From an uncultured Prevotella sp. (GTDB lineage Bacteria > Bacteroidota > Bacteroidia > Bacteroidales > Bacteroidaceae): a DNA stretch of 64,000 nt. The stretch covers positions 1 to 64,000 of the forward strand of contig OMXK01000001.1 in assembly GCA_900314995.1 (NCBI GenBank), read 5' to 3'. Positions within the stretch are counted from its first letter, which is position 1, and each line of letters opens with the position of its first letter. Below are positions 1 to 8,200 of this stretch, piece by piece. The notes under the pieces are model-generated. The model did not search any database. It was not told the DNA's origin and was given only the letters and a program-made list of their open reading frames with translations. Made by a program: the position numbers and the translations under genes.

Positions 1-451
1 CAACCACATGGCAGAGCACAACTCGATCTACGGCCGCGACATCATCCAGGGCGTGCTCATGAAGATGTCAAGCTGTATCAGCGAGCTGCTCTCGCAGGGG
101 AACCCCATCAAGATCGACGGACTCGGCACGTTCGTGCCCACCGTGGAGAGCACCAAGGAGGGTATCACCAGGGCTGCCCTGCTGGAGGGTAAGTGGAACG
201 CGAACACCTACGTGAAGGGCATCCACATCCGCTTCAAGCCCGAGGGAAGCGCTGAGGACAAGATCACGTCCGTGGCCTTCAAGGATCTGTGTGCGCTGAG
301 CACTTATGGCGTCGAGGAGAAGATCGACCTCACGCCCGAGGAGACTGATCCCACCAAGAAGCAGTACATCAAGAAGGTGACGCCGCTGGAGGACTGGATC
401 GCGGAGCAGAAGGCACAGAACCCCGGTGATTGCGGCGGGGCCTCTCGCTAG
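1..451 (+). CDS. HU-HIG family DNA-binding protein, 5' end cut by window
   Basis: The frame is open through the left edge, so the N-terminus lies outside the window and the methionine at 8 is probably internal. About 148 residues are visible. The stretch from IYGRDIIQGVL to IDGLGTF matches the second half of the HU/IHF-like fold of Bacteroidales HU-HIG proteins, in which an N-terminal strand-rich part precedes a region like this one. A roughly 45-residue acidic/basic tail follows and ends in GGASR. The family is thought to bind DNA non-specifically or at structured sites; the role here is inferred. The smalltalk microprotein gene downstream is a common neighbour of this family in Bacteroidales. 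Confidence 0.8.
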   Translation, partial: NHMAEHNSIYGRDIIQGVLMKMSSCISELLSQGNPIKIDGLGTFVPTVESTKEGITRAALLEGKWNANTYVKGIHIRFKPEGSAEDKITSVAFKDLCALSTYGVEEKIDLTPEETDPTKKQYIKKVTPLEDWIAEQKAQNPGDCGGASR

Positions 452-553
452 GGTCAGGGCCTGACGAGAAAGTCGCAAGCGACTTTACGTCAGTACCAGA
501 CCCCATCGAGAGGCGGTTGCGGCAGTGCCAGACCCCAGTGAGAGGCGATGCGG
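440..553. repeat. Inverted and tandem imperfect repeats after the HU-HIG gene
   Basis: A roughly 31-bp unit containing CCAGACCCCA and GAGAGGCG is repeated in tandem at 491-522 and 523-553. Its inverse complement, GCCTCTCGCTAGGGTC, lies at 440-455 across the stop codon of the HU-HIG gene and pairs with 531-546. Between the arms are a short palindrome (453-465, GTCAGG/CCTGAC) and a hairpin with arms AAAGTCGC and GCGACTTT (469-486). The RNA could fold into a nested structure. No function is assigned. Confidence 0.6.
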
Positions 554-599
554 CGGAAGAAGCACAGAATTTCAGAATTAAAAAAGATTTGGAGAGGAA

Positions 600-713
600 A
601 TGAAAAAGCGTATTGTTGAGATTGCAGTGAAGGTTGTAGTAGCTGCGCTCACGGCATTTTTGACGGCGATTACGACCACTTCGTGCCTAGGGCATGGGCC
701 GATTATACTCTGA
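600..713 (+). CDS. smalltalk-like microprotein, 37 residues
   Basis: The ATG at 600 is preceded by the purine-rich ribosome site GGAGAGG (591-597). The product begins MKKRIVEIAVKVVV, continues as a hydrophobic alanine/threonine/valine helix and reaches TTTSC near the C-terminus. This is the layout of the Bacteroidales smalltalk proteins: lysine-rich start, one hydrophobic helix, threonine/serine-cysteine end. The family has no established function; a membrane location is likely from the helix. The cysteine follows a lipobox-like TTSC, but so little sequence follows it that lipoprotein processing is doubtful. The usual HU-HIG neighbour lies upstream and a strong hairpin lies 8 bases after the stop. 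Confidence 0.72.
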   Translation: MKKRIVEIAVKVVVAALTAFLTAITTTSCLGHGPIIL

Positions 714-720
714 ATAATTG

Positions 721-750
721 GGGCTCGCAGTATCAATCTGCGAGCCCTTT
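721..750 (+). terminator. Intrinsic terminator after smalltalk gene
   Basis: Perfect 10-bp stem GGGCTCGCAG (721-730) with CTGCGAGCCC (738-747), loop of 7, followed by TTT and a T-rich stretch. It also lies just beyond the stop of the opposing amt gene. Confidence 0.8.
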
Positions 751-780
751 AAGATGTTTTGTGAATAGTATTTTGTTTTC

Positions 781-2169
781 CTATTTTTTTTCCTTTTCCC
801 GAATGTGCTCCTCGTATTCAGCCAGTTCACGTTCACCGATATGGGCCAGCCCGTAATGCTCGTCGTGCTGCGAGAAGTCGAGACCTACCTTTTCGCTGAA
901 GGCCGACACTCGCATGGGGATCAGACTGTCGATAAGCTTGTAGCCCAGCCAACTCATGACGAAGGTGTAGACAAACACGATGACGATGGCCAGCAGATGA
1001 TAGAGGAAAATCACAAAACCATCCCATGTGCCGGCAATCAGACCCTCCTGGATGAAGATACCCGTCAGCACCGTACCGAAGATACCGCCTGTGCCATGTG
1101 TGGGGAACACATCGAGCGCATCGTCAATGCTACTGCGTGAACGCCAGTAAACAGCAACGTTACAAATCAGCGTGATGACAAATGCGATAAAGATGCTCTG
1201 GCCTACGGTGACATAACCAGCCGATGGCGTGATGGCCACCAGACCAACCACACAACCCACGGCAGCACCCATGGCCGACGGCTTGCGACCTCGCAGACAG
1301 TCGAAGAAGATCCATGTCATCATCGCCGTTGCCGAGGCGGTGTTCGTATTCAGGAACGCCTTGATGGCCTGTCCGTCAGCATGGAGCGACGAACCTGCGT
1401 TGAAACCAAACCATCCCAACCACAGCATCGCAGCACCCAACAGTACAAAGGGAATGTTAGCCGGCTCGCTCTTGCGTGTCTCTGCCTTGCGTCGTCCAAG
1501 ATAGATGGCACCAGCCAATGCAGCCACACCCGAAGAGGCATGCACCACAATACCACCCGCAAAGTCGATGACTCCCCATTTCATGAACAATCCCTCAGGA
1601 TGCCAAGTCATGTGGGCCAGCGGACAGTAGATGACGAAGAAGAAAAACATCATGAAGAACATATAGGCCGAGAAACGTACACGCTCAGCAAACGAACCCG
1701 TAATCAACGATGGTGTGATGATGGCGAACTTCATCTGGAAGAGGGCGAACAGGGCCAACGGAATCGTGGCACCGCCCAGGATGTTGCCTGCCGGTGTGGT
1801 ATATACCGCACCACCCACGCCGTGAAACATCAGGAATGTCAGGGGATTACCGATAACGCCTCCGATATCATCGCCGAAGCACAGTGAGAAGCCTACGACC
1901 ACCCACAACACAGAGATCAATCCCATCGCGATAAACGACTGCAACATGGTGCTGATCACGTTCTTCGCACCCACCATGCCGCCATAGAAGAACGACAGTC
2001 CGGGGGTCATCATCAGCACAAAAATAGTGGCGGTAATCAGCCAAGCCACATCAGCAGCAGAAATCACAGACCAGTCACAATCGAAAGTAGGCTCTCCTAC
2101 TGCCAGACCTGCAACGGCTATTAGTGACATCGCTGTCATTAAGATTATCCAACGTCTTTTTACCTTCAT
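781..2169 (-). CDS. amt: Ammonium transporter with N-terminal signal segment
   Basis: Inner-membrane channel of the Amt/MEP/Rh family, importing ammonium; 462 residues from the chosen start. The pore twin histidines are visible as the last residue of FAGGIVVH (about H210) and in FPTHGTGG (about H358). The AERVRF and GWFGFNAGS family motifs are also present. A 20-residue cleavable-looking signal precedes the core, as in many Amt proteins. An upstream in-frame ATG at 2229 is rejected because the -7 box (2199-2206) lies inside that extension; ATG 2169 follows AAGAA. The C-terminal tail is charged (YEEHIREKEKK). It lies after glnK-amt-porin on the same strand but has its own promoter, so it can be expressed separately from the other amt. 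Confidence 0.93.
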   Translation of the reverse strand: MKVKRRWIILMTAMSLIAVAGLAVGEPTFDCDWSVISAADVAWLITATIFVLMMTPGLSFFYGGMVGAKNVISTMLQSFIAMGLISVLWVVVGFSLCFGDDIGGVIGNPLTFLMFHGVGGAVYTTPAGNILGGATIPLALFALFQMKFAIITPSLITGSFAERVRFSAYMFFMMFFFFVIYCPLAHMTWHPEGLFMKWGVIDFAGGIVVHASSGVAALAGAIYLGRRKAETRKSEPANIPFVLLGAAMLWLGWFGFNAGSSLHADGQAIKAFLNTNTASATAMMTWIFFDCLRGRKPSAMGAAVGCVVGLVAITPSAGYVTVGQSIFIAFVITLICNVAVYWRSRSSIDDALDVFPTHGTGGIFGTVLTGIFIQEGLIAGTWDGFVIFLYHLLAIVIVFVYTFVMSWLGYKLIDSLIPMRVSAFSEKVGLDFSQHDEHYGLAHIGERELAEYEEHIREKEKK

Positions 2170-2198
2170 AGTTCTTACCATTCGTTTTGATTCGGGTG

Positions 2199-2247
2199 CA
2201 AAATTAGTACATTTTGACAGAAAAACCATTTATTAGCTTTCTTTTTG
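2199..2247 (-). promoter_or_regulatory. amt promoter with nitrogen-type upstream motif
   Basis: The -7 box TAATTTTG lies at 2206-2199 (minus). CAAAATG is at 2216-2210, exactly 3 bp upstream of the box, and CAAAAAG at 2247-2241, exactly 31 bp further. The same 3-bp and 31-bp spacings occur at the glnK and gltB promoters. Confidence 0.65.
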
Positions 2248-2250
2248 AAT

Positions 2251-2282
2251 CCCCCTCCTTTGCATCATCGCAAAAGAGGGGG
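2251..2282. repeat. Palindromic REP-like hairpin, possible terminator
   Basis: CCCCCTCCTTTGC (2251-2263) pairs with GCAAAAGAGGGGG (2270-2282) at 12 of 13 positions, with a 6-base loop. It sits between the porin-like gene and amt. It may end the glnK-amt-porin transcript, but no T-run follows on either strand. The pyrimidine-rich CCCCCTC...GAGGGGG character resembles the palindromes found inside gltB. Confidence 0.55.
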
Positions 2283-2301
2283 TCCAACCTGGCAAAAGAA
2301 G

Positions 2302-3012
2302 TTATGGATGCAGCGTAAAACCAAATACCAGGTATGCTTTTTGTGTACACGGGTTAGCCGTAACCTGTCCGAAAACAGGGATCGAGAACGAGTCGGTGAT
2401 CTTGATCTCCTTGTCGGCCCTTAGCGTCAGGTTGGTGACGGCAAAGCCCGTCGTTCCATAGAAATCGGTGGCATAAGGAACGGCACCAGCGGTTGCAGTC
2501 CAGTCAACTGTAGCAAGCTTGAATGGGACGGCTACTTCTGCATAACTGCTGTAGGCCCGCTTGCCGTTCTTGTTAAAGCCATCGTTGCCCGCGAAGTTGG
2601 TGAACCACTGAACAGAGAGCACTCCGAAATCGTAACCGATGTTTGCCTCAAAGATGTGGTTCGTGCTGTGGGCATCATATTTGAAGTAGCGGCTATCCGG
2701 ATCAAGACCTACGCTGAACCAGTAGTCGGTAATGCCGATGTTAAAACCGCCAGCCGAGTAGGCTAATGTCAGGTCAAACTCCTTCGTATCGTCAGGGTTG
2801 GTGATTCCGTAACTACCCCATGCCGTCAGACTCAGGCCTTTATAGCCGACGCCCAATGTAGGCTGTATAGATACGTCACCACAATCCAGACCACGCCAGA
2901 TATAACTACTTACGATATCTCCACTAATCGTTGTCTCAATCTTTTCTTTCTCCTGTGCATGGGTGGTCGCCACTGCGAACAGAACCAATGCGAACAAAAC
3001 AATCTTTTTCAT
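2302..3012 (-). CDS. TorF/Gcw_chp-like outer-membrane protein
   Basis: 236 residues with a clear signal peptide (MKKIVLFALVLFAVATTHAQ, cleavage after AQ). The rest alternates short polar/aromatic strands (SSYIWRGLDCGD, LSLTAWGSYGI, FGFTLHP) and ends in a typical outer-membrane strand. The IWRG and WGSYG motifs resemble the TorF/Gcw_chp family of putative porins, which in Bacteroidetes is often found beside amt genes. It lies between two ammonium transporters and downstream of glnK, so a nitrogen-responsive outer-membrane pore is a fair inference. Its substrate is unknown. A block of AT-rich 7-base repeats separates it from the upstream amt. Confidence 0.7.
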   Translation of the reverse strand: MKKIVLFALVLFAVATTHAQEKEKIETTISGDIVSSYIWRGLDCGDVSIQPTLGVGYKGLSLTAWGSYGITNPDDTKEFDLTLAYSAGGFNIGITDYWFSVGLDPDSRYFKYDAHSTNHIFEANIGYDFGVLSVQWFTNFAGNDGFNKNGKRAYSSYAEVAVPFKLATVDWTATAGAVPYATDFYGTTGFAVTNLTLRADKEIKITDSFSIPVFGQVTANPCTQKAYLVFGFTLHP

Positions 3013-3066
3013 AATTCCAAATTCTTAATGAAACTCTTAATTCAAAATTCTAAATTCTTAATTAGT
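3013..3066. repeat. Degenerate heptanucleotide repeat (AATTCTT type)
   Basis: Units read AATTCCA, AATTCTT, AATGAAA, (CTCTT), AATTCAA, AATTCTA, AATTCTT, AATTAGT, a 7-base period with one 5-base slip. They fill the whole amt/porin junction, and the last unit covers the amt stop codon. It belongs to the same period class as the repeats at 10557, 27241, 47563 and 47698. Confidence 0.65.
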
Positions 3067-4315
3067 TATAGCATGCCTCTCCATGCTCGTAGATATCGAG
3101 GCCTTCCTCTTCAATTCGCTTGTCAACACGCAGGCCGTGCAACTTCTTGATGCCGTAGAACAGGACAAATCCACAGGCAGCAGCCCAGAGGTCGATCATC
3201 AGGATGCCAAAACACTCAGCGCCGAAGAATCCCCAGCCAAAGCCGTAGAAGGCACCGTTTGATGTTGACAGCAGACCAGTCATCAGGGTACCGAGGATAC
3301 CGCAGACACCATGTACAGACGAAGCACCTACGGGATCGTCAATGTGCAGCACGTGGTCGATAAACTCGATAGAGTAAACCAGTACAACACCACAGACAAG
3401 ACCGATGATCACAGCACCTAAAGGCGACACGAGATCACAACCAGCAGTAATTCCCACGAGGCCTGCCAGCACACCGTTCAGCGTCAGAGAGAGCGAAGGC
3501 TTACCATACTTGATATAGGTGAGGAACATTGTTGCCACACCACCTGCAGCAGCTGCCAGGTTCGTTGTCAAGAACACATGAGAGATGGCAATACGGTTCA
3601 CCTCACCACTTGCAGCCAGCTGAGATCCAGGGTTGAAGCCGAACCATCCCAACCAGAGGATGAATACACCCAAGGAAGCCATCGTGAGGTTGTGACCAGG
3701 GATAGCACGACTTTTACCATCCTCGCTGTACTTGCCGATACGGGGACCTAACGCCAATGCACCAATCAGAGCCAGCACACCGCCTACGCTATGGACGATG
3801 GCAGAACCTGCGAAATCGTGGAACACATCACCGAAGGTGCTCATCATAAAACTGTCAGCCGCATCGTTGCAAAGCCAGCCACCGCCCCATGTCCAGTGAC
3901 CCTCTACCGGGTAGATGAACAATGAGATCACAGCACTATAAACCATATACATCGAGAACTTCGTGCGCTCGGCCATAGCACCAGAAACGATCGTAGCACT
4001 GGTGGCACAGAACACCGTCTCGAATATCAGAAAGCCCTCTACGGGCAGATCGCTCTTATAGAAACTCAGATCGCCCCAGTTAGGCGCACCAATAAACCCT
4101 GCACCCTCGCTGCCGAACATGAATCCGAAGCCGAGGAAGAAGAACAGCAGGGAGCCGAACATGAAGTCGACGAAGTTCTTCATCAGGATGTTCGCCGTGT
4201 TCTTACTACGCGTAAAACCAGCCTCACACAGCGCAAAGCCAGGCTGCATCCAGAAAACCAACATGGCTGCCAACAGCATCCATACAGTATCGAGTGATAA
4301 TCCAATTTCGTTCAT
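3062..4315 (-). CDS. amt: Ammonium transporter (glnK-linked)
   Basis: 417-residue Amt family channel without a cleavable signal; transport of ammonium across the inner membrane. The pore histidines are in SAIVHSVGG (about H175) and SSVHGVCG (about H335). Family motifs QPGFALCEAG, AERTKF and GWFGFNPGS are all present. It follows glnK by 34 bases, the classic PII-Amt pair, in which unmodified GlnK docks on the cytoplasmic face and blocks transport. The sequence differs clearly from the second amt at 781-2169 (different N-terminus, tail and spacing), so these are divergent paralogues rather than a recent duplication. The C-terminus ends EHGEACYN. Confidence 0.95.
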   Translation of the reverse strand: MNEIGLSLDTVWMLLAAMLVFWMQPGFALCEAGFTRSKNTANILMKNFVDFMFGSLLFFFLGFGFMFGSEGAGFIGAPNWGDLSFYKSDLPVEGFLIFETVFCATSATIVSGAMAERTKFSMYMVYSAVISLFIYPVEGHWTWGGGWLCNDAADSFMMSTFGDVFHDFAGSAIVHSVGGVLALIGALALGPRIGKYSEDGKSRAIPGHNLTMASLGVFILWLGWFGFNPGSQLAASGEVNRIAISHVFLTTNLAAAAGGVATMFLTYIKYGKPSLSLTLNGVLAGLVGITAGCDLVSPLGAVIIGLVCGVVLVYSIEFIDHVLHIDDPVGASSVHGVCGILGTLMTGLLSTSNGAFYGFGWGFFGAECFGILMIDLWAAACGFVLFYGIKKLHGLRVDKRIEEEGLDIYEHGEACYN

Positions 4316-4325
4316 AATCTTTGCA

Positions 4326-4350
4326 TTTTACATGTTTTACATTTTTACAT
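4326..4350. repeat. Octamer repeat TTTTACAT x3 between glnK and amt
   Basis: Three copies of TTTTACAT (ATGTAAAA on the coding strand) at 4326-4333, 4335-4342 and 4343-4350; the last overlaps the glnK stop. The same octamer in the same orientation to transcription occurs twice at 9871-9886 between gltB and gltD. Confidence 0.6.
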
Positions 4351-4697
4351 TACTTCTTGTCGCGAAGTACGGTGTCACCGTGTTCGCCCGTGCGGATACT
4401 CCAGGTGTCGATCATGTCGCTCACGAAGATGCGACCGTCGCCCACCTCGCCTGTATGCGCCACATCGAGGATGACCTTCACCGTAGGCTCCACCAGCGGA
4501 TCGCGGCACACGATGGTCAGCGCCACGCGCTCGATTACATCCGTAGAATACTGCACGCCACGATAGATACGTTCCTGCCGGCTCTGGCCGATGCCGTGCA
4601 CATTATGGTACTCGAACCAGTCGATATCCGACTGCAACAGCGCCTCCTTCACATCCTCGAACTTCGTCTTACGGATAATTGCTTCAATTCTTTTCAT
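4350..4697 (-). CDS. glnK: PII nitrogen regulatory protein
   Basis: 115 residues; trimeric PII signal protein that reads ATP/ADP and 2-oxoglutarate and gates Amt channels. It starts MKRIEAIIRKTKFEDVKEAL, typical of the family. The T-loop contains YRGVQYS with a tyrosine at residue 50, the position uridylylated in enterobacterial PII (Y51). The B-loop is seen as HTGEVGDGRIFV. The first gene of the minus-strand operon glnK-amt-porin, divergent from gltB across a 514-base regulatory region. The linkage to amt makes GlnK more apt than GlnB. No uridylyltransferase gene is in the window, so whether Y50 is modified cannot be told. Confidence 0.95.
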   Translation of the reverse strand: MKRIEAIIRKTKFEDVKEALLQSDIDWFEYHNVHGIGQSRQERIYRGVQYSTDVIERVALTIVCRDPLVEPTVKVILDVAHTGEVGDGRIFVSDMIDTWSIRTGEHGDTVLRDKK

Positions 4698-5211
4698 ACG
4701 CTTTGTTTCTTTTTACCTTATTTATTATTACTAACACTCTTCCTCTGTTGAGGATTGCATTTCGATAATTATCGAGTGCAAAGGTAGTGCATTTTAATGC
4801 ATATTTAATCAAATTCCTTGCATTTTGATTGTTAAATCGCTCTTTAGCTGTCATTTTGTCAAAACCGATATACTATTCCAACGCCATTTCCTTACACTAT
4901 GATTGATAATAAGCCATTTTCATTGCAAAACGTCAGCAATCCACATATTGTGTGCGGACACGCTGCTCACTGCGCTTTTCTCATGGATGACAAAGCTTTA
5001 ATTTTTGAGCAAAATGACAAAATGTACAGAATACACCAAAAGAAACAGTCATTTGATATCAGTATGAAAGAAAACTAGCCAAAATTATAGCAAAATGTCA
5101 GAAAACCCAATTTTTAAGAATTAAAACGAAAGCAAAACGGCGGATAATCTGCCAAAACGATATAACTTTGCAGCCGAAAACAGACATAGTGTTAGTTAAA
5201 GTAAGGATAAT
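4698..5211. promoter_or_regulatory. Divergent glnK/gltB control region
   Basis: This 514-base AT-rich gap carries both promoters. glnK (minus): -7 box TACCTTTG at 4786-4779. gltB (plus): TAACTTTG at 5163-5170. CAAAATGACA (minus, 4858-4849) and CAAAATGTCA (plus, 5091-5100) each end exactly 62 bp before their own -7 box. Two further YAAAAYG motifs follow in each promoter at a 31-bp period (minus 4827-4821, 4796-4790; plus 5122-5128, 5153-5159), the last 3 bp from the box. Another CAAAATGACA lies at 5010-5019. A 14-bp palindrome TCGATAATTATCGA (4762-4775) sits at the likely glnK transcription start. Confidence 0.65.
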
Positions 5212-8200
5212 ATGACAAATTGCAAACTTCAAGTACAAAAACAGGAGCAGCACAAAGGTCTCTATCAATCAGCTTACGAGCACGATGCATGCGGCGTAGG
5301 TATGGTAGTCAACATTCACGGCGGTAAGAGCCATGAACTGGTGGATCATGCGCTGAAGGTGCTTGAGAACATGGAACATCGTGGCGCCGAGACGCGCGAC
5401 AAGACTGGCGACGGTGCAGGTATTATGGTTCAGATTCCCCATGAGTTTATTCTGCTGCAAGGCATCCCCGTACCTGAGAAAGGAACTTATGGCACAGGAC
5501 TGGTGTTTCTGCCCAAGGACGAACAGGCCCAGCAGGATATCCTCTCAGTGATGATTGAGGAGATTGAGCGCGAGGGGCTGCAGCTGATGCATCTGCGCAC
5601 CGTGCCTACGAACCCGGAGGTGCTGGGAGCAGCGGCCCGTGAGGTAGAGCCCGACATCAAGCAGATCTTCGTGAAGAGAGGGCTCTCCCCCGTCCCCTCT
5701 TCAGGCAGAGAAGGCGGCGACTATGCACACGACGAGGAAGCCGAACTCAACAGGAAACTATATACCATCAGGAAAAAGATTGAGCGCAGGATAGACGACA
5801 AGGACTTCTATATCTGTTCGCTCTCCAGCAAGAACATTATTTATAAAGGTATGCTGACGAGCGGACAGCTGCGCCGCTACTTCCCTGACTTGTCGAATGA
5901 CTACTTTACAAGCGGACTGGCGCTGGTGCACTCGCGTTTCAGCACAAACACATTTCCGACGTGGTCGCTGGCCCAGCCCTTCCGCTTGTTGGCACATAAC
6001 GGTGAGATCAACACCATTCGCGGCAATCGCGGCTGGATGAAGGCGCGCGAGAGTGTGCTCAACAGCGAGGCCTTGGGCGACATCAAAGAGCTGAGCCCCA
6101 TCGTGCAGGAGGGCATGAGCGACTCCGCCTCGCTCGACAACGTGTTTGAGTTCCTCATGATGAGCGGACTCTCGCTGCCCCAGGCAATGGCCATCCTCGT
6201 GCCGGAATCGTTCAACGACAAGAACCCCATCAGTGAGGATCTGAAGGCATTCTATGAGTACCACTCTATCCTGATGGAGCCTTGGGACGGTCCTGCAGCA
6301 CTGCTCTTCAGCGACGGTCGCTATGCGGGTGGCATGCTCGACAGAAACGGTCTGCGCCCCAGTCGTTACACGATTACCAAGCAGGGACTGATGGTGGTGG
6401 CCTCAGAGGTGGGCGTGATGGATTTCGAGCCGGGTGATGTCGTCGCCAAAGGGCGTCTGCAGCCAGGAAAGATCCTGCTCGTCGATACCCAGGAAGGCAG
6501 GATCTACTACGATGGCGAGATCAAGGAGCAGCTGGCCAAAGCCCATCCTTACCGGGAGTGGCTAAACGAGAACCGCGTACAGCTGGAGAAACTCAAAAGC
6601 GGCCGAAAGGTTGACAACAGCGTCAGCGATCTTGGGCGCAGGCTGGTGCAGTTCGGCTATGGTCAGGAGGACATCGACAAGACCATCATCCCGATGGCCA
6701 CTGCAGGCCAGGAACCTGTGGCAGCGATGGGTAACGACACGCCGCTGGCAGTGATCAGCGACCGTCCGCAGGTGCTCTTCAACTATTTCCGCCAGCAGTT
6801 CGCCCAAGTGACGAACCCCGCCATCGACCCCATTCGCGAGGAGCTGGTGATGAGTCTCACGGAATACATCGGTGCCGTAGGTACCAACATCCTGACGCCC
6901 GATGCCTCAAACTGCAAGATGGTCCGTCTGCCTCAGCCAATATTGACCAACACACAACTCGATATATTATGCAACATCCGCTACAAGGGATTCAAGACCA
7001 TCAAGCTCCCCATGACCTTCAGCATCTCTCCAACCAGAGCGGAGGGCGACTATGCACAGGCGGGAGAGGATTTACGGGCTGCGCTCGACAAACTCTGCAA
7101 GGATGCAGAAAAGGCGGTGGATGACGGTTATAACTACATTATCCTCACCGACAAGTGCGACTTAGTCCCCCTCTCTGATTGGAGAGAGAACGGGGGAGAG
7201 GCCTACATCCCGTCGCTACTGGCTGTGAGCGCCGTGCACCACTATCTGATTAATGTGGGCAAGCGCGTGCAGACGGCGCTGATCGTAGAGAGTGGCGAGA
7301 TCCGCGAGACGATGCATGCAGCCCTGCTGTTGGGCTACGGTGCCTCAGCCTTATGTCCCTATATGACCTTCGCCATCCTCGACGACTTGGTGAAGCGCAA
7401 CAAGATACAAGAAGAATATGCGACGGCAGAGGCGCACTATATCAAGGCCGTAGACAAAGGCCTGAAGAAGATCATGAGTAAGATGGGCATCTCTACCATC
7501 CGCTCCTATCGCGGTGCGAAGATCTTTGAGAGCATCGGACTGGGTGAGGATCTGCTGCGCCGTTATTTCGGCACGGAGGTGAGCACCATCGGCGGCATCG
7601 GGCTGAAAGAGATTGCCCGCGATGCCCTCCGTCTGCAAGCAGAATCGTGTTCTGCCTCCACACTGAAGAACAACGGACTGTTTGCCTGGCGTAAAGACGG
7701 CATCAAGCACGCCTGGAACCCGGAGACAATTGCCAAGCTGCAACTGGCCACACGGCAGGGCAGCTATGAGAAGTTCAAGGAGTGGGAAAAACTCGTCGAC
7801 GAGAAGGAATCGCCTATCTTCATCCGCGACTTCTTCAGCTTCAAGCGTGCAGACAAGCCCACGCCCATTGACGAGGTAGAGTCCGTAGAGAGCATCGTGA
7901 AGCATTTCGTGACTGGTGCGATGAGTTTCGGTGCCCTGAGTATTGAGGCCCATGAGGCACTGGCGCTGGCCATGAACAGACTTGGCGCCCGAAGCAACAC
8001 TGGCGAGGGCGGTGAGGATAATGCCCGCTATCACACAGAAGTGGACGGTGTCAGTCTGAGCAGTAAGACGAAGCAGATAGCCAGCGGACGTTTTGGCGTG
8101 ACGGCAGAGTATCTGGTAAATGCAGAAGAGATACAGATCAAGGTGGCTCAGGGTGCGAAACCCGGTGAGGGCGGACAGTTGCCCGGCTTCAAGGTCAACG

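Noticed and set aside
2170..2229. Longer N-terminus for amt (start at 2229)
   Set aside because: The -7 box lies inside this extension, so the extra codons would not be transcribed from that promoter, and the shorter start gives a normal signal peptide.
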